DNA of 64,000 nucleotides from CAWBRT01 sp963819175 (GCA_963819175.1 CAWFVJ010000013.1:248001-312000), one strand, 5' to 3'; positions 8,136 through 17,654 are shown, numbered from the stretch's first letter. Numbers and translations: made by a program. The notes: generated from the letters alone by a model not told the origin.

Positions 8136-11100
8136 TGCCTCCAATTCAAGATATCGGAGCCTTCAACGCCGTCCGGGAAGCGGGGCTTGCCAAGTTGATG
8201 CCCCCCATTCCGCGAATCGGCGTAGGCATGGGAACGTGCGGCCGCGGCAACGGCGCCGAAGGCGTTTATCACGCTTTCGCCGATCTGCTTTCGCGGACGG
8301 GCATGGACGTGCATCTGGCCAGTGTAGGCTGCTTCGGCGCTTGTTTTCAGGAGCCGCTGGTCAACGTTCGCCTGCCCGGCGGTCCGCTTCTGGTCCTGCG
8401 TCGAGTTCAGGTCGATGACGCGGCACGCCTGCTTCATGATATTTCCACCGGAAACATTACCCCCGACCTCATCTATTGCAAGCTGGAGGAATGGGACCAC
8501 ATCACCTCAACGATCAGGTACGGCCACGGATACCCCGAAGTACCTTTATGGAACGAAGTACCATTTTTTAAGGGCCAGAAGAAGATTGTTCTACGCAATT
8601 GCGGACTCATAAATCCTGACGACATCGAAGAATACATAGGGGTAGGCGGTTACCAGGCACTCTACAGCGTGCTGATCGATGGCCGGCCCGAGATGGTGAT
8701 CGAACAGATCAAGGCCGCCAAACTGCGCGGCCGCGGCGGCGCCGGATTCCTCACTGGCAACAAGTGGGATTTCCTGGCCAAGGCAAAGGCCGACCAAAAG
8801 TACCTCATCTGCAACGCGGACGAGGGCGATCCCGGCGCGTACATGAATCGCAACGAGATCGAAAGCGATCCGCATTCGCTGCTCGAGGGCATGCTCATCG
8901 GCGGCTACGCAATGGGTTCGAGCAATGGCATCGTCTACGTTCGTGCCGAGTATCCGCTGGCAGTCCACCGCTTGCACCGGGCGATCGAACAGGCTCGCGA
9001 ATACGGCTTGCTCGGAAATAACATTCTCGGCCGCGGCTTCAAGTTCGACATCGAAGTCGTCGAGGGCGCCGGAGCCTTCGTCTGCGGAGAAGAGACCGCG
9101 CTGATTGCTTCGCTGGAAGGTCAGGCCGGCAGGCCTCGTCCCCGTCCTCCATTCCCTGCGCAAAAGGGACTCTGGGGCAAGCCCACCAACATCAACAACG
9201 TTGAAACCTGGTACAACATTGCCCCGATCGTCAGCAAGGGAGCAGGATGGTTCAGCGAAACCGGCAGTGCTAAAAGCTCCGGGACCAAGGTGTTTTCGCT
9301 GGTCGGCAAGGTGCACAGCACCGGGCTGGTGGAGATGCCGCTGGGCACTCCACTGAAGACGTTCATCTACGACGTTGGCGAAGGCGGCAGCCATCCCGGC
9401 CGGGCGATCAAATCGGTTCAGACCGGCGGACCATCGGGCGGCTGTATTCCCCGGGAGATGTTCGATACCCCGGTCGATTATGAGAGCCTGCAACAGCTCG
9501 GGGCGATCATGGGCTCCGGCGGCATGGTCGTACTGGACGAAGACAACTGCATGGTCGATGTCGCACGTTACTTCATCGAGTTCACGCATTCGGAATCGTG
9601 CGGCAAGTGCATTCCTTGCAGGGTCGGACTGAACAAGTGCCTGCGCATTCTGACTGGCATCACCAAGGGCATTCCGGGCATGAAGAATCGCATGGAGACC
9701 TTGGACGAACTTGGCCGCATGATCCGCGAATGCTCGTTGTGCGGGCTCGGACAGACGGCGCCGAATCCGGTGCTCACCACCATGCGGCACTTCCGCGCGG
9801 AGTTTGAGGACCACCTGCGGGCTCATCATTGCGAAGCGGGTGTGTGCCAGGAACTGGCGTTATCGCCGTGCGAAAACAGTTGTCCGTTGCGCATGAACAT
9901 TCCGCGATTCATCCAGCTCTACAAGGAAAACCGGATCGAGGAAGCGTTCGCGGCGGTCATCATGGACAATCCGCTGCCGGCCTCGACCGGACGCGTCTGC
10001 CAGCATCCCTGCGATAAGCGGTGCCGCCGCCAGACTCTCGACGAATCGGTCAATATCCGCGATATCCATCGGCAGATAGCGGATGCGACCTTCTCCTCGG
10101 AGCACTTCGACAGCATCGTCAAGCAGATTGCCTCGCGCAAACTGGAGCCAACTGGACGCAAAGTCGCAGTGGCGGGCGCGGGTCCGACCGGCCTTACAAC
10201 AGCCTTCTACCTCGCATTAATGGGGCACGAAGTCACCGTCTTTGAAGAAAAGGCGGAGGCCGGCGGCATGCTGCGTTTCGCGATTCCGGAATACCGGCTG
10301 CCCAAGGCCATTCTGCGCCGCGAAGTCGATCTGATCGAGCGCATGGGCGTGAAGTTCATGTTCAACACTAGAGTCGGGATCGATCTGCCGTTGAACGAAC
10401 TCGCCGATCGCTTCGATGCGGTTTTCATCTCCATCGGGACCTGGAAGGAATCCTGGCTGTACCTGCCCGGAACCGAGTTCAAGGGCGTTCACCACGCTCT
10501 ACCGTTGCTGGACGAGCTGTCTCGCGGCAAGGAGGCACGGATCGGCCGCAAGGTGGCGATCATCGGCGGTGGCAACGCCGCCATCGACTCGGCTCGCTCG
10601 GCGGTACGCACCGGAGCGGACGTAACCGTCTTCTACCGTCGCGAACGCAAGGACATGCCGGCCATCGAAGAAGAGACCACAGCGGCGGCAGAAGAAGGAG
10701 TGAAGTACGTGTTTCTGGCTGCGCCGCATCGCATCATGGGCGACCAGGACGGCAACGTTCAGGCCATCGAGATCGAGCAAACTCGTCTCGGTGAATACGA
10801 CAAGTCGGGTCGCAGAAAGCCGGTGCCTACCGGTGAGATTAAACGATACGCCTGCGACACCGTGGTGCTGGCCGTTGGCGAAACCTTCGACCTTGACTTC
10901 TGCAAGGCTTCCGGCCTTGAACTGAAGGAAGAAGGCACGATCAACGTCGACCGATTCACTCTGGAAACCAGCCGTCCGGGCTTTTACGCCGGCGGTGACG
11001 TGATCACCGGAGCTTCCAATGTGTCGAACGCGATGGGGTACGGCAAGCAGGGTGCCCGTAACATCGACGAGCGGCTCATGGGAGAGAACCGGTGGGAGCG

Positions 11101-11302
11101 GATCTTCCCCGAATTTACCTACAGTCAAGAAGCACCCGAGGAGCCCAGCGAAAGCAAACGTCACGAAGCACACATGATCGCGCCCAAGCTTCGCAAGCGC
11201 TCCGATGATGAAGTGGTTACCGGCTTTACTCCGGAAGAAGCGCTGGAGGAAACCTGCCGGTGCCTTCGTTGCGACGTCAAAACCCATGCGAGCCTGAGCT
11301 AG
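8135..11302 (+). CDS. hoxF: HoxF/NuoF diaphorase fused to a GltD/NfnB-like FAD-NADPH module
   Basis: About 1055 residues, nearly twice a normal HoxF. In order: a [2Fe-2S] thioredoxin-like domain (30-80) that keeps TCGRGNGAEG and VGCFGACFQEP but has only three Cys; the FMN/NADH domain (195-360: KLRGRGGAGF, CNADEGDPGAYMNR, GKPTNINNVET); the [4Fe-4S] N3 site (ESCGKCIPC, CSLCGLG, about 488-540); then a GltD-type double [4Fe-4S] domain (567-635: SPCENSCP, GRVCQHPCDKRC); an FAD fold (AGAGPTGL, 681); an NADPH fold (GGGNAAID at 812 and FYRRERK at 834); and a C-terminal CRCLRC motif. It would oxidise or reduce NAD(H) at FMN and NADP(H) at FAD. The ATG at 8135 overlaps the hoxE stop; a GTG at 8132 is the alternative. 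Confidence 0.92.
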   Translation: MPPIQDIGAFNAVREAGLAKLMPPIPRIGVGMGTCGRGNGAEGVYHAFADLLSRTGMDVHLASVGCFGACFQEPLVNVRLPGGPLLVLRRVQVDDAARLLHDISTGNITPDLIYCKLEEWDHITSTIRYGHGYPEVPLWNEVPFFKGQKKIVLRNCGLINPDDIEEYIGVGGYQALYSVLIDGRPEMVIEQIKAAKLRGRGGAGFLTGNKWDFLAKAKADQKYLICNADEGDPGAYMNRNEIESDPHSLLEGMLIGGYAMGSSNGIVYVRAEYPLAVHRLHRAIEQAREYGLLGNNILGRGFKFDIEVVEGAGAFVCGEETALIASLEGQAGRPRPRPPFPAQKGLWGKPTNINNVETWYNIAPIVSKGAGWFSETGSAKSSGTKVFSLVGKVHSTGLVEMPLGTPLKTFIYDVGEGGSHPGRAIKSVQTGGPSGGCIPREMFDTPVDYESLQQLGAIMGSGGMVVLDEDNCMVDVARYFIEFTHSESCGKCIPCRVGLNKCLRILTGITKGIPGMKNRMETLDELGRMIRECSLCGLGQTAPNPVLTTMRHFRAEFEDHLRAHHCEAGVCQELALSPCENSCPLRMNIPRFIQLYKENRIEEAFAAVIMDNPLPASTGRVCQHPCDKRCRRQTLDESVNIRDIHRQIADATFSSEHFDSIVKQIASRKLEPTGRKVAVAGAGPTGLTTAFYLALMGHEVTVFEEKAEAGGMLRFAIPEYRLPKAILRREVDLIERMGVKFMFNTRVGIDLPLNELADRFDAVFISIGTWKESWLYLPGTEFKGVHHALPLLDELSRGKEARIGRKVAIIGGGNAAIDSARSAVRTGADVTVFYRRERKDMPAIEEETTAAAEEGVKYVFLAAPHRIMGDQDGNVQAIEIEQTRLGEYDKSGRRKPVPTGEIKRYACDTVVLAVGETFDLDFCKASGLELKEEGTINVDRFTLETSRPGFYAGGDVITGASNVSNAMGYGKQGARNIDERLMGENRWERIFPEFTYSQEAPEEPSESKRHEAHMIAPKLRKRSDDEVVTGFTPEEALEETCRCLRCDVKTHASLS

Positions 11303-11318
11303 AGGAAGGAGCCAAGTC

Positions 11319-12029
11319 TTGCCAAAGAAATTATCAATCCGAATCGATGGTGAGTTGGTGAGTGCCCTCGAAGGCCAAACGATCCTCGAGGCGGCCAGGG
11401 CGGCGGGCAAGTACATTCCGACCCTTTGCTACCTTGAAGGACTGAGCGCCGTGGGTGCATGCCGTCTCTGCATCGTCGAAGTTTCCGGCACCGACCGGCT
11501 ATTGCCGGCGTGCACCACCCCGGCGCAGGATGGCATGTCGGTCACGACCACCTCGCCAAAACTGATGCAGTACCGCCGCATTGCGCTTGAGCTTTTGTTC
11601 GTCGAGCGCAACCACGTGTGCGCGGTATGCGTCTCCAACGGCCGATGCGAGCTTCAGAGTATGGCGACCGCGATGGGGGTCACCAACATGCGGTACTGGT
11701 ACAACTATCCGAAGCTGTCAGTCGACCTCTCCCACAAGCGCTTTGTACTCGATCACAATCGCTGCATCTTGTGCACGCGCTGCGTGCGGGTCTGCACCGA
11801 ACTTGAGGGAGCCCACGTGTGGGAGGTCAATTCACGCGGCATCAACTCCCGCATCGTCAGCGAACTGAACCAGCCGTGGGGACAATCAACCAGTTGCACC
11901 AGTTGCGGCAAGTGCGTGCAGGCGTGTCCTACAGGCGCGCTCGCCGAAAAAGGCGCGGCGGTGGAAGAAATGGTCAAGCGGAACGACAACATTAGCGAGT
12001 TGGCGCGCCGCAAAGGAGTGCAGGCATGA
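11319..12029 (+). CDS. hoxU: Hydrogenase diaphorase subunit HoxU (NuoG N-terminal-like)
   Basis: 236 residues with a TTG start at 11319 supported by AGGAAGGAG 8 nt upstream. The chain of iron-sulfur sites is complete: a plant-type [2Fe-2S] domain (CYLEGLSAVGACRLC, then ACTTP), a His-Cys3 [4Fe-4S] site (ERNHVCAVCVSNGRC), and two ferredoxin-type [4Fe-4S] sites (CILCTRCVRVC and CTSCGKCVQAC). It is the electron wire between the HoxF flavin unit and the HoxY small subunit. The length is the normal one for HoxU. It overlaps hoxY by 4 nt, implying translational coupling. Confidence 0.92.
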   Translation: MPKKLSIRIDGELVSALEGQTILEAARAAGKYIPTLCYLEGLSAVGACRLCIVEVSGTDRLLPACTTPAQDGMSVTTTSPKLMQYRRIALELLFVERNHVCAVCVSNGRCELQSMATAMGVTNMRYWYNYPKLSVDLSHKRFVLDHNRCILCTRCVRVCTELEGAHVWEVNSRGINSRIVSELNQPWGQSTSCTSCGKCVQACPTGALAEKGAAVEEMVKRNDNISELARRKGVQA

Positions 12030-12556
12030 AGAAGGTCAAACTGGCTACTGTTTGGCTTGATGGTTGCTCAGGCTGCCACATGTCGCTGCTGGACATGGAC
12101 GCGGGAGTCATTTCGCTGGCCGGCAAAGTGGATATCGTGTACGGACCTCTGGTCGATGCACAGGAGTTCCCCGATGGGGTTGACGTCACGCTTGTCGAAG
12201 GCGCCATCAGCTCGATGGAGGATATGCATAAGATCCAGCTGATCCGGCAGCGCACGAATGTGCTGATCTCGCTGGGCGACTGCGCGGTCACCAGCAATGT
12301 GCCCTCGATGCGAAATTCGATTCCGGTCAGCAAGCTTTTGCAGCGCGTTTACGTCGAAGGCGCGGACGAAAGCAAGGTGATTCCGACCGAAGGCGTACCC
12401 TCACTGCTGAAACGCGCACGACCGGTACACGAATTCGTAAAGGTGGATATGTACCTGCCGGGCTGTCCTCCGCCCGCCAAGGCAATTCTCGGCTTGGTAA
12501 CCGATCTGCTGGAGGGCCGCAAACCCGGGATGAACCAAAAGGTGAAGTTTGGATAA
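12026..12556 (+). CDS. hoxY: [NiFe] hydrogenase small subunit HoxY
   Basis: 176 residues, the short group 3 form with only the proximal [4Fe-4S] cluster. Ligands: C14 and C17 in DGCSGCHMS, Cys in LGDCAVTSN, and Cys in LPGCPPPAK. There is no Tat signal, so the enzyme is cytoplasmic. It pairs with HoxH and hands electrons to HoxU. The start overlaps the end of hoxU, and hoxH begins 9 nt after its stop. Confidence 0.93.
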   Translation: MKKVKLATVWLDGCSGCHMSLLDMDAGVISLAGKVDIVYGPLVDAQEFPDGVDVTLVEGAISSMEDMHKIQLIRQRTNVLISLGDCAVTSNVPSMRNSIPVSKLLQRVYVEGADESKVIPTEGVPSLLKRARPVHEFVKVDMYLPGCPPPAKAILGLVTDLLEGRKPGMNQKVKFG

Positions 12557-12565
12557 GGAGCGTCC

Positions 12566-13987
12566 ATGAAGCGACTCACAATCGATCCGGTGAGCCGGAT
12601 CGAAGGACACGCGAAAATTTCGATCCACCTGAATGATGAGGGCCGCGTCTCCAGCACGCAGCTCCACATCACTCAAGTGCGTGGATTCGAAAAGTTTACC
12701 GAGGGGCGCCCCTTCTACGAAATGCCCGGCATCACCTCTCGGATATGCGGTATTTGCCCGGTAAGTCATCTGCTGGCATCCGCCAAAGCCTGCGACGCCA
12801 TTCTGGCGGTGCGAATTCCGGCATCGGCGGTCAAACTGCGGGAGCTATTGCACTGTGCGCAATTCGTGCAGTCGCATGCGCTCAGTTTTTTCTACCTGTC
12901 ATCGCCCGATCTGCTGCTCGGCATGGACTCCGATCCCGCGAAGCGCAACGTGGTTGGCGTGATCGAGAAGCATCCCGAGTTGGCCCGGTTGGGCATCGAA
13001 CTGCGGAAATTCGGCCTGCAAATCATCGAGGGGTTGGCGCTGGAACGTGTTCACCCGTCCTGGGTAGTACCCGGCGGCGTGAATGCGCCGATGTCGCCTC
13101 AACTCCGCGAACGAATTCTGTCTGAATTGCCAGGCATCACGGCCGGCGCGGAGCGCACCATCAGCTTCTTCAAGTCGGCAGTTGGGTCTTTCCAGGAAGA
13201 AATCGATTATTTCGGCTCTGCTCCGACGATGTACGCGGGGATGGTCGATCGCAAGGGCAACATGCAGCTCTATGACGGCACGTTGCGCTTCCGCGACGCT
13301 GCCGGCGCAATCGTGAAAGACGAAATTCCGGCGGAAGAATATCTCGATTACATCGGGGAGGCTTCGCTGCGCGAGTCCTACCTGAAGGCGCCTTATTACA
13401 AACCGATCGGTTATCCGCAAGGCATCTATCGCGTCGGTCCACTGGGGCGGCTGAATGCATGCGACCAATGCGGAACGCCGAAAGCCGATGTCGAACTGGC
13501 GGAATTCCGCCAGCGCTTCGGCAATCCGGCGCACAGCTCGTTCCTGTTCCACTATGCCAGGCTGATCGAACTGCTCTATGCCCTGGAGCGGATCGCTCAG
13601 TTGCTGGACGACCCGCAAATCCTGAACACTCATGTCCGCGCCACCGCCGGGGTCAACTCGCTGGACGGCGTCGGCATGATCGAGGCTCCGCGCGGCGTTC
13701 TCATTCATCATTACAAGGTGAACGAGGACGGCGGAATCGTGTGGGCCAATCTGATTGTCGCGACGGGGCACAACAACCTCGCCATCGGCAAGAGCATTCA
13801 GCAGGTAAGCGAGCACTTCATCGACGGCAATAAGCTGCATGAAGGCATGCTCAACCGCGTTTCCGCGGTGGTGCGCGCCTACGACCCGTGCTTTAGCTGT
13901 TCGACGCACGCTTCGGGACAGATCGCCATGAAGATCCGGCTGTTCGCTCCCGACGGCGCTGTGCTCGACGAGATTTGCAGTCGATAG
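12566..13987 (+). CDS. hoxH: [NiFe] hydrogenase large subunit HoxH
   Basis: 473 residues. The Ni-Fe site is bound by C61 and C64 in RICGICPVSH and by C442 and C445 in DPCFSCSTH. The 25 residues after H448 form the C-terminal extension that a maturation peptidase removes after nickel insertion. It catalyses the reversible splitting of H2. Ribosome site AAGGAG precedes the ATG. Together with HoxY and HoxEFU it fits the NAD(P)-linked group 3 (3d-like) enzymes. Confidence 0.95.
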   Translation: MKRLTIDPVSRIEGHAKISIHLNDEGRVSSTQLHITQVRGFEKFTEGRPFYEMPGITSRICGICPVSHLLASAKACDAILAVRIPASAVKLRELLHCAQFVQSHALSFFYLSSPDLLLGMDSDPAKRNVVGVIEKHPELARLGIELRKFGLQIIEGLALERVHPSWVVPGGVNAPMSPQLRERILSELPGITAGAERTISFFKSAVGSFQEEIDYFGSAPTMYAGMVDRKGNMQLYDGTLRFRDAAGAIVKDEIPAEEYLDYIGEASLRESYLKAPYYKPIGYPQGIYRVGPLGRLNACDQCGTPKADVELAEFRQRFGNPAHSSFLFHYARLIELLYALERIAQLLDDPQILNTHVRATAGVNSLDGVGMIEAPRGVLIHHYKVNEDGGIVWANLIVATGHNNLAIGKSIQQVSEHFIDGNKLHEGMLNRVSAVVRAYDPCFSCSTHASGQIAMKIRLFAPDGAVLDEICSR

Positions 13988-13998
13988 ATTGGTGCCGC

Positions 13999-14021
13999 GA
14001 CTCTGGAGCATTTCCAGAGTC
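13999..14021 (+). repeat. Hairpin between hoxH and the peptidase gene
   Basis: GACTCTGGA and TCCAGAGTC form a perfect 9-bp stem with a 5-nt loop, 12 nt after hoxH. There is no U-tract, so it is more likely an mRNA-processing or stabilising hairpin than a terminator. Confidence 0.5.
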
Positions 14022-14166
14022 GGTATGCCCTGACTATCACCGCCGGGCACGGAAGCCCGGTTGCTATGCAGGGTACACCTTCCGCGAATCCGGTCTAAGC
14101 CTGCATCGGCAAGCACAAACCAGCGCTTGCCGGGCAGGCTGTTATTTTTGGGTGAAGAGGAATCCG

Positions 14167-14652
14167 GTGCAGAAGATTCTCGTAATCGGCTATGGCAACC
14201 CGCTGCGTGGCGACGACGGATTCGGCAGCCTCGCGGCGAGTTATGTCAAGGAACGCCAGATTCCGGGGATTGAAGTTATCGTCTCTCACCAGTTGAATCC
14301 GGAACATGCCGCGTTACTACCTGAGAGCAGCCACGCAATCTTTCTCGATGCCGCTGTCGGCGACGAACCCGGTGCCCTCCGCGCAATGCCGGTCGAGCAA
14401 TGCGATTTGTCATCTTCCGGAATGCACCATTTCGAGCCGGGCAACCTGCTGGCGCTAGCGCAGGCCATCTATGGACAGGCGCCTCCGGCAACGTTGATTA
14501 CGGCCACTGCGCGCAGCTTCCACCATGGACATGAAATCAGCGCGGAAGTGCACCAAGCAGCCGCCAAAGCCGCCGAGGCAATTGCGTCGGCTGCGGCCTC
14601 GGGTAATTTCGATTCCGAAATTCTCTCCACAGCTTTGCGCAAGCTCTGTTGA
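14167..14652 (+). CDS. hoxW: Hydrogenase maturation peptidase (HoxW/HyaD-type)
   Basis: About 161 residues from the GTG at 14167, chosen because AGAGGA precedes it and the family N-terminus (KILVIGYGNPLRGDDGFG) begins right there. The metal-sensing acidic residues are in GDDGFG and LDAAVGDEPG, and a His lies in MHHFEPGNLL. It cuts the HoxH tail after nickel loading. The frame is open further upstream without family similarity. The gene ends 11 nt before the convergent hypF stop, so the two transcripts meet tail to tail. Confidence 0.88.
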   Translation: MQKILVIGYGNPLRGDDGFGSLAASYVKERQIPGIEVIVSHQLNPEHAALLPESSHAIFLDAAVGDEPGALRAMPVEQCDLSSSGMHHFEPGNLLALAQAIYGQAPPATLITATARSFHHGHEISAEVHQAAAKAAEAIASAAASGNFDSEILSTALRKLC

Positions 14653-14663
14653 GTTCGCCAACG

Positions 14664-16943
14664 CTACCTGGCGCGATACGCAGCCACCAGGGCCTGACCC
14701 AGGCTCAACCCACCGTCCCCGGCGGGAACCTCGGAGTGCGCAAACACCTCGAAGGAAAGCCCGGAGAGCCTCTGCTGCAATCGCTCCGCGAGGAAGCGAT
14801 TCTGGAACGTGCCTCCGCTCAGGCAGACGCGATTCAGGTTTTCGGCTTCGCGAATCTGTTGAGCGATGCGGGCGAACATCTCCACCAGTCCCAGGTGAAA
14901 TTTTGCGCTGATCATCGGCACGGGCACTTGCCGGCGAAGGTCGTCGATGAGTTCGACGAACATTGGCTTGGTATCGATAATCCAGGGACCGGCGTCGCTG
15001 GGCTTCACCTTCAACTGATAAGCTTCCTCGCCAGCCGGTTCGGCGATTGCATTCTCCAACTCAATGGCCGCTTGCGCTTCGTAATTCACGGTTTGGCGAA
15101 TGCCGACCAGAGCGGCCACGGCATCGAACAGCCGTCCACAACTCGAGGTGAGCGGCGAATTAACGTTGCGCTCCATGATGTTTAGCAGCAGTTTCAGCTT
15201 GCGCGGGTCAAGGCCACGCAGGAAAGGGATGTCGATCCCCGCGCACTCCGCGCCGAAGTGATGTGCCAAGTAGCTAACGGCCATTCGCCACGGCTCACGG
15301 ATAGCGGCAGCGCCTCCCGGCAGCTTGACATAGTCGAAGTGGGCGACCCTGCGAAAATCCTCGTAGCCTGCAATCATCACTTCGCCGCCCCAAATACGGC
15401 CGTCGGTTCCATACCCGGTTCCGTCCAGGGCAAAGCCAATGACGCGGCCCTCCAGATGATGCTCCGCCATGCAACTGGCGATGTGGGCATGGTGATGCTG
15501 AACGCCAACCAGTTCCATTCCCTGCTGTTGCAGAGCCCATCGAGTACAAAAATAATCGGGATGCAGATCGTAAGCCACAATGCCCGGCTCGATCTGAAGA
15601 ATCTTGCGCAGATGCGCAATCGCTTCCTCGAAGAAGCGGTAGGATTCAAAGTTCTCCAGGTCTCCGATGTGCTGGCTGAGAAACGCGTGCTTGCCTTTGG
15701 TGACGCAGATCGTGTTCTTCAGTTCGCCGCCAACGGCAAGGATGGAAGGCACTGCCCGGTGAAGGAACACCGGCACCGGCACAAACCCTCGCGAGCGGCG
15801 AAGCTGGCGCGGGCGGCCACTGGAGACTCGCATCACGGAATCGTCGCAGCGCAGCAGTATTTCACGGTTGTGCACCAGCAGGCAGTCGGCCAGTTCCTTC
15901 AGCCGTTGAACAGCTTCCCCGTTGCCGATCACGATCGGTTCTTCGCTGAGATTGGCGCTCGTCATCACCAGCGCGCGGGCTCCGGTCTTGGCGAACAAAA
16001 GATGATGCAGCGGCGTGTATGGCAGAAACACACCAAGATAGTTGTTGCCGGGCGCCACCTCGCAGGTGATGGCGCTCGGACGCTTCCACGACAACAGCAC
16101 AATAGGCCGCTGCACCGAAGTGAGCAATTGCCGCGATATTGAATCGATCTCGCAGAAATCTTCGGCGGTGGCCATATCCGGAACCATGACCGCGAAAGGT
16201 TTTTCCACTCTGTGCTTGCGCTCGCGCAATCGGCGCACTGCTTCCGCATTGGTCGCATCGGCCGCCAGATGGAAGCCGCCGAGACCTTTGACGGCAGCCA
16301 CTCGCCCCGCAGTGATTAACTTGGCGGTTGCGGCAAGCGGATCAGCGCATTCAATGCGAATTCCGTCTTTGTCCAGCAACTCTAACTGTGGACCACAGCG
16401 CCAGCATGCGTTGGGCTGCGCGTGAAAGCGGCGGTTCAGGGGATCGTCATACTCGCTTTGACACTCCGCGCACATCCGGAACTCCGCCATCGAGGTATAG
16501 GGCCGGTCGTAGGGAATGTCGCGGACAATCGTGAAGCGCGGCCCACAGTTGGTGCAATTGATGAAGGGGTAGCCATATCGCCTGTCTGCCGGGTCGAACA
16601 TTTCGCCAAGGCAATCGGCGCACGTGGCAACGTCCGCCGAGATGAGCGTCTGCACATGCTCGCCTCTGCGGCTCGGCAGAATTCGAAAGTCCGATTCGCC
16701 ACGGCACGGAATGAGCGTGACGTCGAACTGAATGATGCGTGCAAGCGGCGGCGGTTCCTGCGGCAGACGCGAGACGAACTCGTCGACCACCTCAGACGAG
16801 CCCTCGACCTCGACGGTCACGCCGGAAGAAGTGTTGCTGATGACTCCAGCGAGATTGCTTTCCGTGGCAAGTCGGAAGACGTAGGGACGGAATCCGACCC
16901 CCTGAACAATGCCTTGCAGATCGATCCGCTTGCGGATGATCAT
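14664..16943 (-). CDS. hypF: Carbamoyltransferase HypF
   Basis: 759 residues, full length. Domains in order: acylphosphatase-like (1-90, GIVQGVGFRPYVFRL), two zinc-finger units (about 105-190: CADCLGEM, CTNCGPRF, CAECQSEY, CWRCGP), a YrdC-like ATP/carbamoyl domain (about 200-380), and a Kae1-like domain with the metal motif HHHAH (about 480). It makes carbamoyl-AMP and transfers the carbamoyl group to HypE, the source of the CN ligands of the active-site iron. It starts 6 nt after hypB. Confidence 0.95.
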   Translation of the reverse strand: MIIRKRIDLQGIVQGVGFRPYVFRLATESNLAGVISNTSSGVTVEVEGSSEVVDEFVSRLPQEPPPLARIIQFDVTLIPCRGESDFRILPSRRGEHVQTLISADVATCADCLGEMFDPADRRYGYPFINCTNCGPRFTIVRDIPYDRPYTSMAEFRMCAECQSEYDDPLNRRFHAQPNACWRCGPQLELLDKDGIRIECADPLAATAKLITAGRVAAVKGLGGFHLAADATNAEAVRRLRERKHRVEKPFAVMVPDMATAEDFCEIDSISRQLLTSVQRPIVLLSWKRPSAITCEVAPGNNYLGVFLPYTPLHHLLFAKTGARALVMTSANLSEEPIVIGNGEAVQRLKELADCLLVHNREILLRCDDSVMRVSSGRPRQLRRSRGFVPVPVFLHRAVPSILAVGGELKNTICVTKGKHAFLSQHIGDLENFESYRFFEEAIAHLRKILQIEPGIVAYDLHPDYFCTRWALQQQGMELVGVQHHHAHIASCMAEHHLEGRVIGFALDGTGYGTDGRIWGGEVMIAGYEDFRRVAHFDYVKLPGGAAAIREPWRMAVSYLAHHFGAECAGIDIPFLRGLDPRKLKLLLNIMERNVNSPLTSSCGRLFDAVAALVGIRQTVNYEAQAAIELENAIAEPAGEEAYQLKVKPSDAGPWIIDTKPMFVELIDDLRRQVPVPMISAKFHLGLVEMFARIAQQIREAENLNRVCLSGGTFQNRFLAERLQQRLSGLSFEVFAHSEVPAGDGGLSLGQALVAAYRAR

Positions 16944-16949
16944 TGGGCC

Positions 16950-17654
16950 TCAGGAACCCGGCTCCGGGCTGGGGGCGGCGACGGCAACGGTTGCCGTGGC
17001 CCTCGCCAATTGCTGGCGCCGCTCAATCCATGCGAGCCAGGCGCCAAGGCCCTCGCGAGTGGTGCAGGAGACCCGCACAATCTCCATGCCCGGATGCACT
17101 TTGCGCGCATTCTCCTCGGCCGCCGCAACGTCAAATGGAACGTAGGGCAGAAGGTCCATCTTGTTCAACACCATCAACTCCGACTTGAAAAAGATGGACG
17201 GATACTTGAGCGGCTTGTCTTCGCCTTCGGTCACGCTCAGCAGGACAACCTTCGCCTCTTCGCCAAGGTCGTAACTTGACGGGCAAACCAGGTTGCCAAC
17301 ATTCTCGATCAGCAGCAAGTCGATATCTTCGAGCCGCCAGTCGGCAAGGTGCTTGTCGATCATGCGCGCATCGAGGTGACAGGTGCCGCCGGTCGTAATC
17401 TGCTTCACCGGAAAACCTGCGCGCTTCAGACGATTGGCGTCATTCTCGGTTTGTATGTCTCCGGTCAGCACTGCCACGCGCGTTTCGCGAGGCAAACTTT
17501 CCAGCGTGCGCTCCAGCAAACTGGTCTTGCCTGAGCCGGGAGAGCTGATGATATTGAGGCAAAGGATTCCGTGTTCGTGAAAGCGTGCCCGCAACTCGGC
17601 CGCAAGCTTATCGTTTTCGCTAAGTACTTTTCGTTCCAGCGGAACTCGATTCAT
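16950..17654 (-). CDS. hypB: Hydrogenase nickel-insertion GTPase HypB
   Basis: About 234 residues from the ATG at 17654 (GGAGG upstream, inside hypA). P-loop SSPGSGKTSL, switch and metal site with TGDIQTENDA and GGTCHLDARM, a second metal site ENVGNLVCPSSYDLG, and the guanine motif NKMDLL. There is no His-rich nickel-storage N-terminus, so it is a plain nickel GTPase working with HypA. It overlaps the 3' end of hypA by 35 nt. The C-terminal tail (ATATVAVAAPSPEPGS) is low-complexity. Confidence 0.93.
   Translation of the reverse strand: MNRVPLERKVLSENDKLAAELRARFHEHGILCLNIISSPGSGKTSLLERTLESLPRETRVAVLTGDIQTENDANRLKRAGFPVKQITTGGTCHLDARMIDKHLADWRLEDIDLLLIENVGNLVCPSSYDLGEEAKVVLLSVTEGEDKPLKYPSIFFKSELMVLNKMDLLPYVPFDVAAAEENARKVHPGMEIVRVSCTTREGLGAWLAWIERRQQLARATATVAVAAPSPEPGS

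Noticed and set aside
8591..9829. Long minus-strand frame (412 codons) opposite hoxF
   Set aside because: Antisense to conserved NuoF motifs; no family features.
12899..14116. Long minus-strand frame (405 codons) opposite hoxH
   Set aside because: Antisense to the large subunit gene; a shadow frame.
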